A stretch of 64,000 nt of DNA, from positions 106,093 through 170,092 of the forward strand of contig NZ_BMWB01000009.1 of NCBI RefSeq assembly GCF_014651015.1, read 5' to 3'. Under the pieces are notes generated by a model that saw only the letters and a program-made list of their open reading frames with translations, had not been told where the DNA came from and did not search any database. This stretch comes from Streptomyces xantholiticus (GTDB lineage Bacteria > Actinomycetota > Actinomycetes > Streptomycetales > Streptomycetaceae). Positions within the stretch are counted from its first letter, which is position 1; each line of letters opens with the position of its first letter. Shown one piece after another: positions 32,801 to 39,954 of the stretch. The position numbers were made by a program, and so were the translations under genes.

Positions 32801-33723
32801 TCGTACCGCTCCGACGTGGTGGCGAGCTCCGCCGTGAGCCGCTCGGTCGTGGCGGCGAGCTCCGCGGTGAGCCGCTCCGTCGTCTCCGCGAGCTCCGTGG
32901 CGTGCTTCTGCGCCTGCTCCTCGTACGGCCGCCGGTCGGTGAACGTCATCACCGCGCCGACCAGCTGGTCCCCGTCCCGCACCGGCGCGGTCGTCAGGTC
33001 GACGGAGACCTTCTCGCCGCTCTTCGCCCAGAGCACCTGGCCGCGCACCCGATGCTTGCGCCCGGACTTGAGAGTGTCGGCGAGGGGCGATTCCTCGTAC
33101 GGGAACGGCTCACCGTCGGCGCGCGAATGCAGGATCAGCGGATGCAACTCCTGGCCGCCGAGGTCGCTGGCGCGGAAGCCGAGGATCTGGGCGGCGGCCG
33201 GGTTGACCAGCACGACCCGGCCGTCGGTGTCCGTGCCCACCACGCCCTCGGCCGCGGCGCGCAGGATCATCTCGGTCTGCCGCTGCGAACGCGCCAGCTC
33301 CGCCTCGGTGTCCACGGTCCCCGACAGGTCGCGCACCACCAGCATCAGCAGCTCGTCGCCGGTGTACGCGCTGTACGAGTCGTACGCCTCGCGCCCGTCC
33401 TCCAGGCTCGCGCTGGTCACCTCGACAGGGAACTCGCCGCCGTCCGTGCGCCGCGCGATCATGCGGGTGGGCTTCGTGCGTCCTCGGTGGTCGGCGGCGT
33501 CGGGCCGGCGCATCGAGCCGGGGATCAGCCGTGAGTCGAACTGGGGCAGCAGATCCAGCAGGCCCCGGCCGACGAGGGCGGTGCCCGGCGTCTCGAACAG
33601 CTCGAGCGCGATCGTGTTGGCGTTGACGACCGTGCCGTTGGCGTTGACGAGCACGAGCCCGTCCGGGAGGGCGTCGAGTATGGCTGCGAGGCGAGCAGCA
33701 CCTCGGGATGGCCTGCTGCTCAC
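29806..33723 (-). CDS. Giant PAS / kinase-like / receiver-like signalling protein lacking the phospho-acceptor His
   Basis: 1305 residues from a GTG at 33723, ten bases after GGGAGGA. In order: PAS 1 (about 10-125), PAS 2 (about 150-265), an 11-residue-repeat coiled coil (about 281-335), a DHp-like helix pair with GESLRGPL where kinases have SHELRTPL (His is Glu), a degenerate ATPase-like domain (about 410-545) without the N-box Asn or a DxGxG box, and about 500 residues of Pro/Ala/Gln-rich linker with Arg-rich motifs. Then come two receiver-like domains. The last keeps LVVMDLM but has IEEHEE for the acidic pair and lacks the conserved Lys. Probably a scaffold or sensor that does not phosphorylate. 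Cytoplasmic; no partner is adjacent. Confidence 0.85.
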   Translation of the reverse strand: MSSRPSRGAARLAAILDALPDGLVLVNANGTVVNANTIALELFETPGTALVGRGLLDLLPQFDSRLIPGSMRRPDAADHRGRTKPTRMIARRTDGGEFPVEVTSASLEDGREAYDSYSAYTGDELLMLVVRDLSGTVDTEAELARSQRQTEMILRAAAEGVVGTDTDGRVVLVNPAAAQILGFRASDLGGQELHPLILHSRADGEPFPYEESPLADTLKSGRKHRVRGQVLWAKSGEKVSVDLTTAPVRDGDQLVGAVMTFTDRRPYEEQAQKHATELAETTERLTAELAATTERLTAELATTSERYEAELADKAERYSAELEGGAERYAELAGRHAQLTAVLGESLRGPLEELRTELGTLASDPAGQLWPEANQMLHHLAAGYARMTTLVDNVLGYQRLDTGAEQLAKSNVLLDAVVAAGVEGAIELIGPGRAQFAVHAPPIEAEVDGARLATAVAHLVADVAGVDSTGKARLQAGGYMDSTVVVAAAQRGDVVRIEVRGPFAGGDPVHEPIVRGIVRAHGGVLQTHEVPGMSGSAYVLEVPLGEGAGTVPPPAPDAGRLPALPAQQTAEPTAAAAVPANTTTGGGGRRRARRASTDAFLESPVAMEDPVATPPTGRRRAAQPDAELTPAQDTGEGTGEPTGSSGGTGRRRGRPSPAENTAGALQPAEGAVVTAAEGAGGRAALGETVPPQGVPVDAHGVRSPSGRRARRAVESGLPGPSDGLPDQQSPQNTQNGQSPQSQPTPQPTGRRARRALAAAPAEVQSAAPRTAFALPPAEADRAPAAAAAAGGTAERHDAVAGDPDSRHHTPPQPHPAPTGPGRAHEEEQPQGTAGTPTGPTAAGRAEWVQDTGPSNTGPSDTGTADPTGRGFAVPGHASDTGSVSLPLPPAVPTPTPTPAQEEDVRQPRALPAAEAARPVAARAAQPLPAEQPAPADSTQGRAFSVRTLGQGVPFAQHLTQQQNQTLGSGRRRKLGTRPDTEPPELAARPHPLPAAAPVPAPMPPAAAQQNGPRLPADRGDSRSEGRSYAIGAPDEGAEGPEPLDGPGGAVEVANRPQPQPVDDELPPEPLDNPRRLLVWPAPDVSTQQALSDRGYRPVVVHSREEVDAQIAAFPAALFVDPLTGPITRTALQSLRQAAVAAEVPVLVTAGLGQATREAAYGADPAVLLKALAPRDSEQHPSRVLLIEEHEEIALALTSTLERRGMQVARAGGDVDAVTLATQMRPNLVVMDLMQVRRRRAGIIDWLRANGQLNRTPLVVYTSAGLDPAELPRLSSGETVLFLAERSTSNEVQARIVDLLAKIGTN
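32737..32883 (-). repeat. Five 11-residue repeats in the coiled coil of the kinase-like protein
   Basis: The protein segment TTERLTAELAA, TTERLTAELAT, TSERYEAELAD, KAERYSAELEG, GAERYAELAGR repeats with an exact 11-residue period. Hendecads predict a slightly right-handed coiled coil linking PAS 2 to the DHp-like helices. The first two DNA units are nearly identical, suggesting recent duplication. Confidence 0.75.
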
Positions 33724-33893
33724 GACGACGGTTCCTCCCTGACCTACTGCGTATTGCGGACTGGCCGGTCCCATCCTGCCCTTCGGGCCTCAGCCTGTCA
33801 CTGAAGGGAGTCTAAGGGCAGGGGCCGGGGCCGGGACGGCGGATGAGGGGGAGCTCTCACCAAGGTTGTGTGCGGATGGCGTACGCCGTCGTC

Positions 33894-34340
33894 TTACGAC
33901 CTGGTGTCCGGCAGCACCGGCTGGAGGGTCCGCCAGCGTGAGATCTCGCAGCCGTTGCTCCGGTTGAAGGCGGCGTCGACCTGCCGTCCGTGCCAGGTGC
34001 CGGTGATCCGCGCGGTGGCCGGCCCGCCGAACTGCTGCGTGCACATCCGGGTCTGCGGCACCGGGGCGAACGGGTCCCGCTGCTTCCGGGCGAGCTCCTC
34101 GAGGCGGCGGCAGGCCGACTCGGCCGACGGGTGCGTCCCGCCGGCGGGGCGGCACTCCAGCTCGAATCTGCCGTTGGTCCGGGTGTTCCCCGTCCCGGAG
34201 ACGATCACCGTCAGCCGGTCCGGTCTCTCCAGCAGCGACACGGGCAGCGGCAGCGGGGAGGCGGCGGCACCCGCGGCGGGCACGGCCGCGGCCAGCGCGG
34301 CGGCGGATGCGGTTGCGGTGAGGACGAGGCGGCGCAGCAT
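33894..34340 (-). CDS. SSI-type secreted subtilisin inhibitor homologue
   Basis: 148 residues from the ATG at 34340, after AGGAG. The signal peptide (about 1-29) ends AAGAAAS. The four conserved Cys of Streptomyces subtilisin inhibitors are present: LECRPAGGTHPSAESACRRL, then TRMCTQQFGGPA and NRSNGCEISRW, with TGTWHGRQVDAAF between. By alignment with SSI (CPM-V), the reactive site would be CTQ-Q, so P1 is Gln instead of Met/Lys. It may inhibit another protease class or be a diverged inhibitor. A secreted subtilase is encoded 3.4 kb away (37711). Confidence 0.88.
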   Translation of the reverse strand: MLRRLVLTATASAAALAAAVPAAGAAASPLPLPVSLLERPDRLTVIVSGTGNTRTNGRFELECRPAGGTHPSAESACRRLEELARKQRDPFAPVPQTRMCTQQFGGPATARITGTWHGRQVDAAFNRSNGCEISRWRTLQPVLPDTRS

Positions 34341-34539
34341 GCGGGCTCCTGGAGAGTCTCGGGGTCCTGCCGGGGCCGGGACCGGCCCCGGCATGTCTAA
34401 CGCTGCTCACGTCCCGGCGTTGCGCAACCGAAGATGCTTTGCTCTGCGGGCCTGGTGCCTAGTACCGTGGACGGCGATTGGTGACGCGCCACTGGCTGTG
34501 TCATCATCTGCACGCACCACACGCACGTGCGGGAGTGCT

Positions 34540-34630
34540 GGAGGCGTCGCCTAGTCCGGTCTATGGCGCCGCACTGCTAATGCGGTTTGGGTCTTAAAGC
34601 CCATCGAGGGTTCAAATCCCTCCGCCTCCG
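34540..34630 (+). tRNA. tRNA-Ser(GCU)
   Basis: 91 nt with a long variable arm, anticodon GCT at 34576-34578, acceptor GGAGGCG/CGCCTCC, T-arm GAGGGTTCAAATCCCTC and encoded CCA at 34631-34633. Confidence 0.95.
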
Positions 34631-34641
34631 CCAGCTGATCA

Positions 34642-34673
34642 CCGAAGCCCCGGCCACCCGGCCGGGGCTTCGG
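34642..34673 (+). terminator. Terminator after tRNA-Ser(GCU)
   Basis: CCGAAGCCCCGGCC (34642-34655) pairs perfectly with GGCCGGGGCTTCGG (34660-34673), 4-base loop. Confidence 0.8.
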
Positions 34674-34817
34674 TCGTCCCAGGGCCCGCGCACATACACC
34701 CGTTCAGGTATTTGTGCAGGTCAGAGCGGGTGCGGCTAATGGATTTCGTGTCGCGGCGCAGGTCATGTAATGTTGTTCCCGCAACGCCGACCGGGCAGAA
34801 AAGCCCGGGAAGCACAA

Positions 34818-34890
34818 GCACTCGTAGCTTAACGGATAGAGCATCTGACTACGGATCAGAAGGTTGCAGGTTCGAATCCTGCCGAGTGCA
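34818..34890 (+). tRNA. tRNA-Arg(ACG)
   Basis: 73 nt with anticodon ACG at 34851-34853, acceptor GCACTCG/CGAGTGC, discriminator A and T-arm GCAGGTTCGAATCCTGC. Its A34 must be deaminated to inosine by TadA, which is encoded in this window at 57251. Confidence 0.96.
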
Positions 34891-34895
34891 CACAG

Positions 34896-34932
34896 GCCAG
34901 AGGCCCCCGGAGACGATCCGGGGGCCTCTGGC
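34896..34932 (+). terminator. Terminator after tRNA-Arg
   Basis: GCCAGAGGCCCCCGG (34896-34910) pairs with CCGGGGGCCTCTGGC (34918-34932), a perfect 15 bp stem with a 7-base loop. Confidence 0.85.
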
Positions 34933-34989
34933 GTTGAGTCGTACAGCAGCGCAGTACGGCAACCGAGGCCGGGTATGCCAGGACGCCCA

Positions 34990-35285
34990 ACGGCTGTGGA
35001 ACGACCACGATCTCGGAGTTGCCGACACCCGGTCGATCTCCGGACGGCGGGGGAGTTTCGACGGTGGCGATGGCCACGCCCTCCGGTCCGTCGCCGACGG
35101 TGACGGTGGTGGTGTCCGTGTCGATCGCCGACACGTCGTCCGAGCGGAGGTCGGTGACGTAGACCCGGGTGCCGGCAGGCGTGACCGCCGGATCTTCGGG
35201 CGCGGTGTCGACGTGACGGTGGCGGGGACCGTGTTGGTGGCGGTGTCGATCACCGACACGTTCGCCGAGGACGTGTTCCCTGTCG
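34990..35285 (-). pseudogene. YVTN beta-propeller protein fragment
   Basis: Minus-strand pieces in two frames resemble YVTN propeller repeats: ANVSVIDTATNTVPATV (about 35210-35265) and, after a shift, GTRVYVTDLRSDDVSAIDTD (about 35105-35175) and VTVGDGPEGVAIATV (about 35060-35105). Start, signal peptide and further blades are missing. Left over from a larger surface or binding protein; the remaining interval to 35413 has no other gene. Confidence 0.6.
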
Positions 35286-35413
35286 CCGCCCCGTCCGCTG
35301 CCGTCCCCTCGGGGACTCGTAGCGGCGGGCTCCGGTGCCGGATCGGAGACCTGTCGTCGGCGGTTGCGCCAGGATGGGTGGGTGCGGATCTCGGCGGAGG
35401 GGCGGGTGGAGTG

Positions 35414-36280
35414 ATGTGGCGGTGCGCGGGGGTCAGATGGCCGCCCGGGGCGCGCGTCGGGGTGCTCGAGTGGGAGGGCGGGCGGATCAGTCCGCTCGTC
35501 GCCGGTAAGGAGCTCGGCTTCCGGGCGGAGGGGCCGCGCCGGTGCATCGGGGCGCGGGGGAACGCCTGCCCGCTTGGATCCGAGGTTCCCGGGCGGGCGA
35601 CGCAGGCACGGTGCGGCGAGTGCGCGCGGCTGGACCGGGCGCACTCCGTGGCTGCGGACGCGGTGCCCGAAGACCCCCGTACGTACCGGGTGTACCTGGC
35701 GTGGTTCGGGCCGGGCATGCTCAAGGTCGGGATCACCGCGGAGGAGCGCGGGCCGGCCCGGCTGCTGGAACAGGGGGCCGTGGTGTTCTCCTGGCTGGGG
35801 CGGGGGCCGCTGATGGCGGCACGGCGCACCGAGGAACTGTTGCGTGCCGCGCTCAAGGTGCCGGACCGAATCCCGTACGCCCACAAGCGCGCGGTGCGGG
35901 CCGCCTTGCCGGACAGCGCGCAGGAGCGGGCCGCCGAGGTCGAGGCGCTCCATGCGCGGGCGCTCGCGTTGCCCGGGTGGGCGGAGTCGCTGGAGCGGTT
36001 GGACTTCGAGGCGGTCGATCATGTCGGTGTGTTCGGGCTCGAGGGGCTGCCTGCGGCGACGGCGGTGGTGCGTGAGCTGGTGGACGGAGGGGTGGTCGCG
36101 GGCCGACTGGTCGCGGCCGCCGGGCCCGATCTGCATCTGAGGCCGGCGGGGGACGGGATCGTCGTGGTCGACACCCGGTTGATGACCGGCTGGGGACTGG
36201 TCGGGGCGGACGCGGCGGCGGGGGTGAGCGTGCCCACGGCCGGTGTACGGGGCGCCGGCTCACAGGACGGGCTCTTCTGA
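35414..36280 (+). CDS. DUF2797 family protein
   Basis: 288 residues from the ATG at 35414, after GGTGGAG; the upstream open frame covers the decayed propeller and tRNA and is not coding. The N-terminus has the four-Cys cluster CIGARGNACP and ARCGECARLD (zinc-like), followed by RTYRVYLAWFGPGMLKVGIT and RGPARLLEQGAVVFSWL, the GIY-YIG-like core seen in DUF2797. In that motif, VYLAWF...KVGIT corresponds to the GIY-YIG strands. Cytoplasmic; a nucleic-acid role is suggested by the fold only. Confidence 0.82.
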   Translation: MWRCAGVRWPPGARVGVLEWEGGRISPLVAGKELGFRAEGPRRCIGARGNACPLGSEVPGRATQARCGECARLDRAHSVAADAVPEDPRTYRVYLAWFGPGMLKVGITAEERGPARLLEQGAVVFSWLGRGPLMAARRTEELLRAALKVPDRIPYAHKRAVRAALPDSAQERAAEVEALHARALALPGWAESLERLDFEAVDHVGVFGLEGLPAATAVVRELVDGGVVAGRLVAAAGPDLHLRPAGDGIVVVDTRLMTGWGLVGADAAAGVSVPTAGVRGAGSQDGLF

Positions 36281-36377
36281 CGCATCGGCTGTGACGTGGC
36301 GTGCCGTCGGCAAAGCCTTGGATCCCTTTCGACGATCACTCTGGACGCCGCCCGCGCCCCGGCCGGAGGGTGGGCTC

Positions 36378-36713
36378 ATGAGCATCGAACCTGTGGCGGG
36401 CATCGAACCGCCCTACTACGCCGTGGTCTTCACCTCCGTGCAGCGGGCCACCGTCGACGGATACGCGGAGACCGCCGCGCGCATGTCGGCGCTGGTGCGG
36501 GAGGTGTCCGGTTTCCTCGGGTACGAGTCGGCCAGGACGCCCGGCGGCCTCGGGATCACCGTGGGGTACTTCCGGGACGAGGAGGCGATCGCCGCCTGGC
36601 AGCGGAACGAGGAGCACCAGGCGGCGCAGCGGCGCGGGCGCGCCGAGTGGTACGAGAACTACAGCGTGCACGTGGCCAAGGTCGAGCGGAGCTACAGCTT
36701 TGAGCGGGAATGA
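36378..36713 (+). CDS. Antibiotic biosynthesis monooxygenase (ABM) fold protein
   Basis: 111 residues from the ATG at 36378, with GGAGGG upstream. ABM dimeric alpha-beta barrel pattern: PYYAVVFTSVQRATVDGYAE, FLGYESARTPGGLGITVGYF, AIAAWQRNEEHQAAQRRGRA and WYENYSVHVAKVERSY. Probably a small oxygenase or heme/quinone-interacting protein. It overlaps the amidohydrolase gene by 14 bp, so the two are translationally coupled. Confidence 0.88.
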   Translation: MSIEPVAGIEPPYYAVVFTSVQRATVDGYAETAARMSALVREVSGFLGYESARTPGGLGITVGYFRDEEAIAAWQRNEEHQAAQRRGRAEWYENYSVHVAKVERSYSFERE

Positions 36714-37626
36714 GGGGGCCAAGGAGCGAGAGGAGCGGGAGGAGCGTGAGGCGGGAGAGGCGCGGGAAGTACGGGAGTTCTGGCAGCGGCTCGGGCTGCC
36801 GGGGCTCGTGGACGTCCACACCCATTTCATGCCGGAGCGCGTGCTGAGGAAGGTCTGGGCCTACTTCGACGCCGTCGGCCCCATGACGGGCATGGAGTGG
36901 CCGATCACCTACCGGCACGAGGAGGAGGAACGTGTCGCGCTGCTCCGCGAGTTCGGCGTACGGGCCTTCACCTCGATGCTCTATCCGCACAAGGCGGGGA
37001 TGGCGGCCTGGCTCAACGGCTGGGCGGCCGACTTCGCGGCGCGGACGCCGGACTGTGTGCACACCGCGACGCTGTTCCCGGAGGACGGGGTGGCCGGCTA
37101 TGTGCGCGAGGCCGTCGAGGGCGGGGCGCGGATCTTCAAGTCGCACCTGCAGGTCGGGGCGTACGACCCGGGCGACCCGCTGCTGGACCCGGTCTGGGGG
37201 CTGCTCGCGGAGGCGCGCGTGCCGGTCGTGATGCACTGCGGTTCCGGCCCGGCGGCCGGTGAGCACACCGGGCCGGAGCCGGTGGGCAGGGTGCTGGCGC
37301 GCCATCCGCGGCTGCGGCTGGTGGTGGCGCACATGGGGATGCCCGAGTACGGAGACTTCCTCGCCCTGGCGGAGCGTCACTCGGAGGTCCGGCTGGACAC
37401 GACGATGGCGTTCACGGACTTCAGCGAGGCCTTCGCGCCGTTCCCGAAGGGTGAGCTGGGGCGGCTGGCGGATCTGGGGGACCGGATCGTGCTGGGGACG
37501 GACTTCCCGAACATCCCCTATCCGTATGCGCATCAGCTGCGGGTGCTGGAGGGCCTGGGGCTCGGGGACGACTGGCTGCGGGCCGTCTGCCACGACAACG
37601 GGGCCGGGCTGCTGCTGGGACCCTAG
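36700..37626 (+). CDS. TIM-barrel amidohydrolase (amidohydrolase-2 family)
   Basis: 308 residues from a probable TTG at 36700 inside the preceding gene; no later in-frame start precedes the active site. An Arg/Glu-rich N-terminus precedes LVDVHTHFMPERV (HxH metal ligands), IFKSHLQVGAYDPGD, VPVVMHCGSGP (His), RLVVAHMGMPEYGDF (His) and IVLGTDFPNIPYPY (Asp). This set matches decarboxylase or hydrolase members acting on cyclic or aromatic acids. Coupled to the ABM protein, suggesting one two-step conversion. Confidence 0.88.
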   Translation: MSGNEGAKEREEREEREAGEAREVREFWQRLGLPGLVDVHTHFMPERVLRKVWAYFDAVGPMTGMEWPITYRHEEEERVALLREFGVRAFTSMLYPHKAGMAAWLNGWAADFAARTPDCVHTATLFPEDGVAGYVREAVEGGARIFKSHLQVGAYDPGDPLLDPVWGLLAEARVPVVMHCGSGPAAGEHTGPEPVGRVLARHPRLRLVVAHMGMPEYGDFLALAERHSEVRLDTTMAFTDFSEAFAPFPKGELGRLADLGDRIVLGTDFPNIPYPYAHQLRVLEGLGLGDDWLRAVCHDNGAGLLLGP

Positions 37627-37644
37627 GGCCCGGCGCACATGGTG

Positions 37645-37686
37645 CAGGGGCCTGCCGATGCCCTCCTCGACATCGGCAGGCCCCTG
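37645..37686. terminator. Long hairpin between convergent genes
   Basis: CAGGGGCCTGCCGATG (37645-37660) pairs perfectly with CATCGGCAGGCCCCTG (37671-37686), 16 bp stem, 10-base loop. It can end both the amidohydrolase and the subtilase transcripts. Confidence 0.85.
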
Positions 37687-37710
37687 ATTCGGACTGGAGG
37701 CGTGGACCTG

Positions 37711-39525
37711 TCAGAAGGTCAGGCTCCAGGAGTCGATGTAGCCGGTGTCACCGCTGTAGATGTCGGTGACCCGCAGCTTCCAGGTGCCGCTCGCGGCCAC
37801 GCCGGAGGCGTCGACCGTGTACGTGGTGATGACGTTGTCCGCGCTGTCGCTGGAGCTGGTGGCCTTCAGCTGGGTGGCGCCGCCGTTCGGGGCGACGAGC
37901 TCGATGCGCAGGTCACCGCGGTAGGTGTGCTTGATGTCGACGGCGACCTTGAGGGCGGTCGGGGCGTTGCCGCTGATGCCGGTCACCGGGATGGAGGAGG
38001 TGACCGTCGAGTTGTCCGGGATGTTCACGTTGGCAGAGTTGGTGAACACGTTGCCGGTCGGCGGTACGGGCTCGCCGCTGCCCGCGCCGACCGCGGCCGC
38101 CGCGTTGGCGAGGCCGGCACCGCAGCCGCCGGAGCAGGAGCCGGGCAGGGTGCGGGCGCTGTTCTTGATCGCGGTCTCGATCTGGACGGGCGTCATCGAC
38201 GGGCTCGCCTGGTTCATCAGCGCGGCGAGGCCGGCGATGTGCGGGGCGGCCATGCTGGTGCCCTGGTACGCCACGTAGTTCTCGCTGCCGACGCTGCGGG
38301 TGCCGGTGTTCAGCGTGGACCAGATGCCGTTCGCGGAGCTCACCGATGTCTCGCCGCCGGGGGCGGTGATGTCGATGAGGCTGCCGTAGTTGGAGTAGGC
38401 GGCGCGGTTGCCCTCGCGGTCGGAGGCGGCGACGCTGATCACGTTGCTGCAGCTGGCCGGGTTGAAGTTGGCCGCGTTGGCGTTGCTGTTGCCGGCCGCG
38501 ACGACGACGGTCGTGCCGCGGCTCACGGCGCCGTTGATGGCGCTCTGGGTGCCGGAGTCGCAGGCGCCGCCACCGCCGAGGCTCATGTTGATGACGTCGG
38601 CGGGGTTCGGGTTGGCGGGCACGCCCTGGACGGAGCCGCCGGACGCCCAGGTGATGGCGTCGATGATGTCGGCCGTCGTACCGCCGCACTTGCCGAGCAC
38701 ACGGACGGGCTGGACGGTCGCGTTGTACGCGATGCCGGCGATGCCCTTGCTGTTGCCGGTGGTGGCGGCGATGGTGCCGGCGACGTGGGTGCCGTGCCAG
38801 GAGTTGTTGGTGTCGCGGGCGGGGACCGGCTGTCCGAACTGGTCGGTGCCGCACTCGCCGCGGTTCATCCAGTCGCCCGGGTCGGCGGCGTTGCTGTCGC
38901 GGCCGCCGCCGTCGTTCGCCATGAACGAGTCGGAGATGAAGTCGTATCCGGCGATCACGTTGGCCGCGAGGTCGGAGTGGGCGACGTAACCGGTGTCGAT
39001 GACGGCGACCTTGACGCCCTCGCCGGTCGCCTTGTCCCAGGCGCCGGGGACGTTCATACCGGCCGTGGCCTCGAAGAGGTCCCACTGGCGGCTGTACTCG
39101 GTGTCGTTCGGCTGCACGGCCGTGGCGTACATACGCGTGTCCGGGACCACGTACGCGACGTCCGGGTCGGCGCGGAAGGCGGCCATGACGTCGGCGGTGT
39201 CCGCCTTGCCGAGCTCCGCGCCGAGGTCGACCAGGGCCGCTCCGGTGCCGAGCCGGCGGTCGAAGTCGAGGGACTCACCGGCCTTCTCGCCCTTGGCCTC
39301 GGCGTCCTTGGCCGCTGCGTCGTTTGATCTGGCCTCTGCGGCCTGGGACTTGTAGCCGACGATGAGGCGCTCGACGGGCGCACTGCCGGCCGCTGTCGCG
39401 GGGCCTGCGTCCTGGGCGCCCGGGGCGGGAAGGGGCGCGGCGACGGAGGTGGCGGTGCCTGCACACAGGAGCGCGGTGGCGGTCGCCGCGAGGAGCGATA
39501 TGCGAATGCGTCTGGAACCGTTCAA
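37711..39525 (-). CDS. Secreted subtilase (S8) with I9 propeptide and P-domain
   Basis: 604 residues. Signal peptide (about 1-30), an I9-like propeptide (about 50-125; VERLIVGYKSQAAE and DVAYVVPDTRMYA), then the S8 catalytic domain with Asp (VAVIDTGYVAHSDL), His (NSWHGTHVAGTIAA), oxyanion Asn region (VVVAAGNSNANAANFNPASC) and Ser (YQGTSMAAPHIAGLAALM). The C-terminal 110 residues form a proprotein-convertase P-domain (VDIKHTYRGDLRIELVAPNG). Extracellular protease, activated by removal of the propeptide. The SSI-type inhibitor gene at 33894 is nearby but no direct link is shown. Confidence 0.95.
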   Translation of the reverse strand: MNGSRRIRISLLAATATALLCAGTATSVAAPLPAPGAQDAGPATAAGSAPVERLIVGYKSQAAEARSNDAAAKDAEAKGEKAGESLDFDRRLGTGAALVDLGAELGKADTADVMAAFRADPDVAYVVPDTRMYATAVQPNDTEYSRQWDLFEATAGMNVPGAWDKATGEGVKVAVIDTGYVAHSDLAANVIAGYDFISDSFMANDGGGRDSNAADPGDWMNRGECGTDQFGQPVPARDTNNSWHGTHVAGTIAATTGNSKGIAGIAYNATVQPVRVLGKCGGTTADIIDAITWASGGSVQGVPANPNPADVINMSLGGGGACDSGTQSAINGAVSRGTTVVVAAGNSNANAANFNPASCSNVISVAASDREGNRAAYSNYGSLIDITAPGGETSVSSANGIWSTLNTGTRSVGSENYVAYQGTSMAAPHIAGLAALMNQASPSMTPVQIETAIKNSARTLPGSCSGGCGAGLANAAAAVGAGSGEPVPPTGNVFTNSANVNIPDNSTVTSSIPVTGISGNAPTALKVAVDIKHTYRGDLRIELVAPNGGATQLKATSSSDSADNVITTYTVDASGVAASGTWKLRVTDIYSGDTGYIDSWSLTF

Positions 39526-39954
39526 GGCGTTGCCTTTCGAGGGTATGACCTGGCAGCAGGAACCAAAGGGCTCATTTGGTTCAGTTCATGACAAGCCAGG
39601 CATTCCTGCGGCCGCGAAGCAGGATGCAGGGGGTTGAGGTGGCGGCCGTATGTACGCGCAGCGAAGGGAGCCCCGGTGTGCGAGCGCCATGGTTAGGGGT
39701 GCACTCGTGTCCGGATGCCGGGGACGCACGGTGCGGTGGCTGCCGGCCTGTTGGGCCGCGGGCACCGCACACGGCTCCCTTCGGCCGCGCATGTCACCGG
39801 TCGGCCGTGCACGCTGACAGCTCCCCCGCTGCGGATGTGCGTTCGACCGGATCGGTTGGCAGGGAACCTACGGCCGGAAATGCACGCGCGCCTATCCGGA
39901 TGGGTGCCGCTACGGATACCTGTTTAACCCCTGCCCGTATGGCGATCGGTCCGA
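39526..39954. other. 430 bp intergenic region upstream of the subtilase gene
   Basis: It must contain the subtilase promoter. Short open frames here overlap heavily and show no ribosome binding sites or recognisable proteins, so no gene is called. Confidence 0.4.

Noticed and set aside
30547..33534. A 995-residue open frame on the plus strand
   Set aside because: It is the antisense shadow of the kinase-like gene, with low-complexity Arg/Gly content and no ribosome binding site.
37639..39327. A 562-residue Val/Gly/Asp-rich plus-strand frame
   Set aside because: Antisense of the subtilase gene; no family motif and no start signal.
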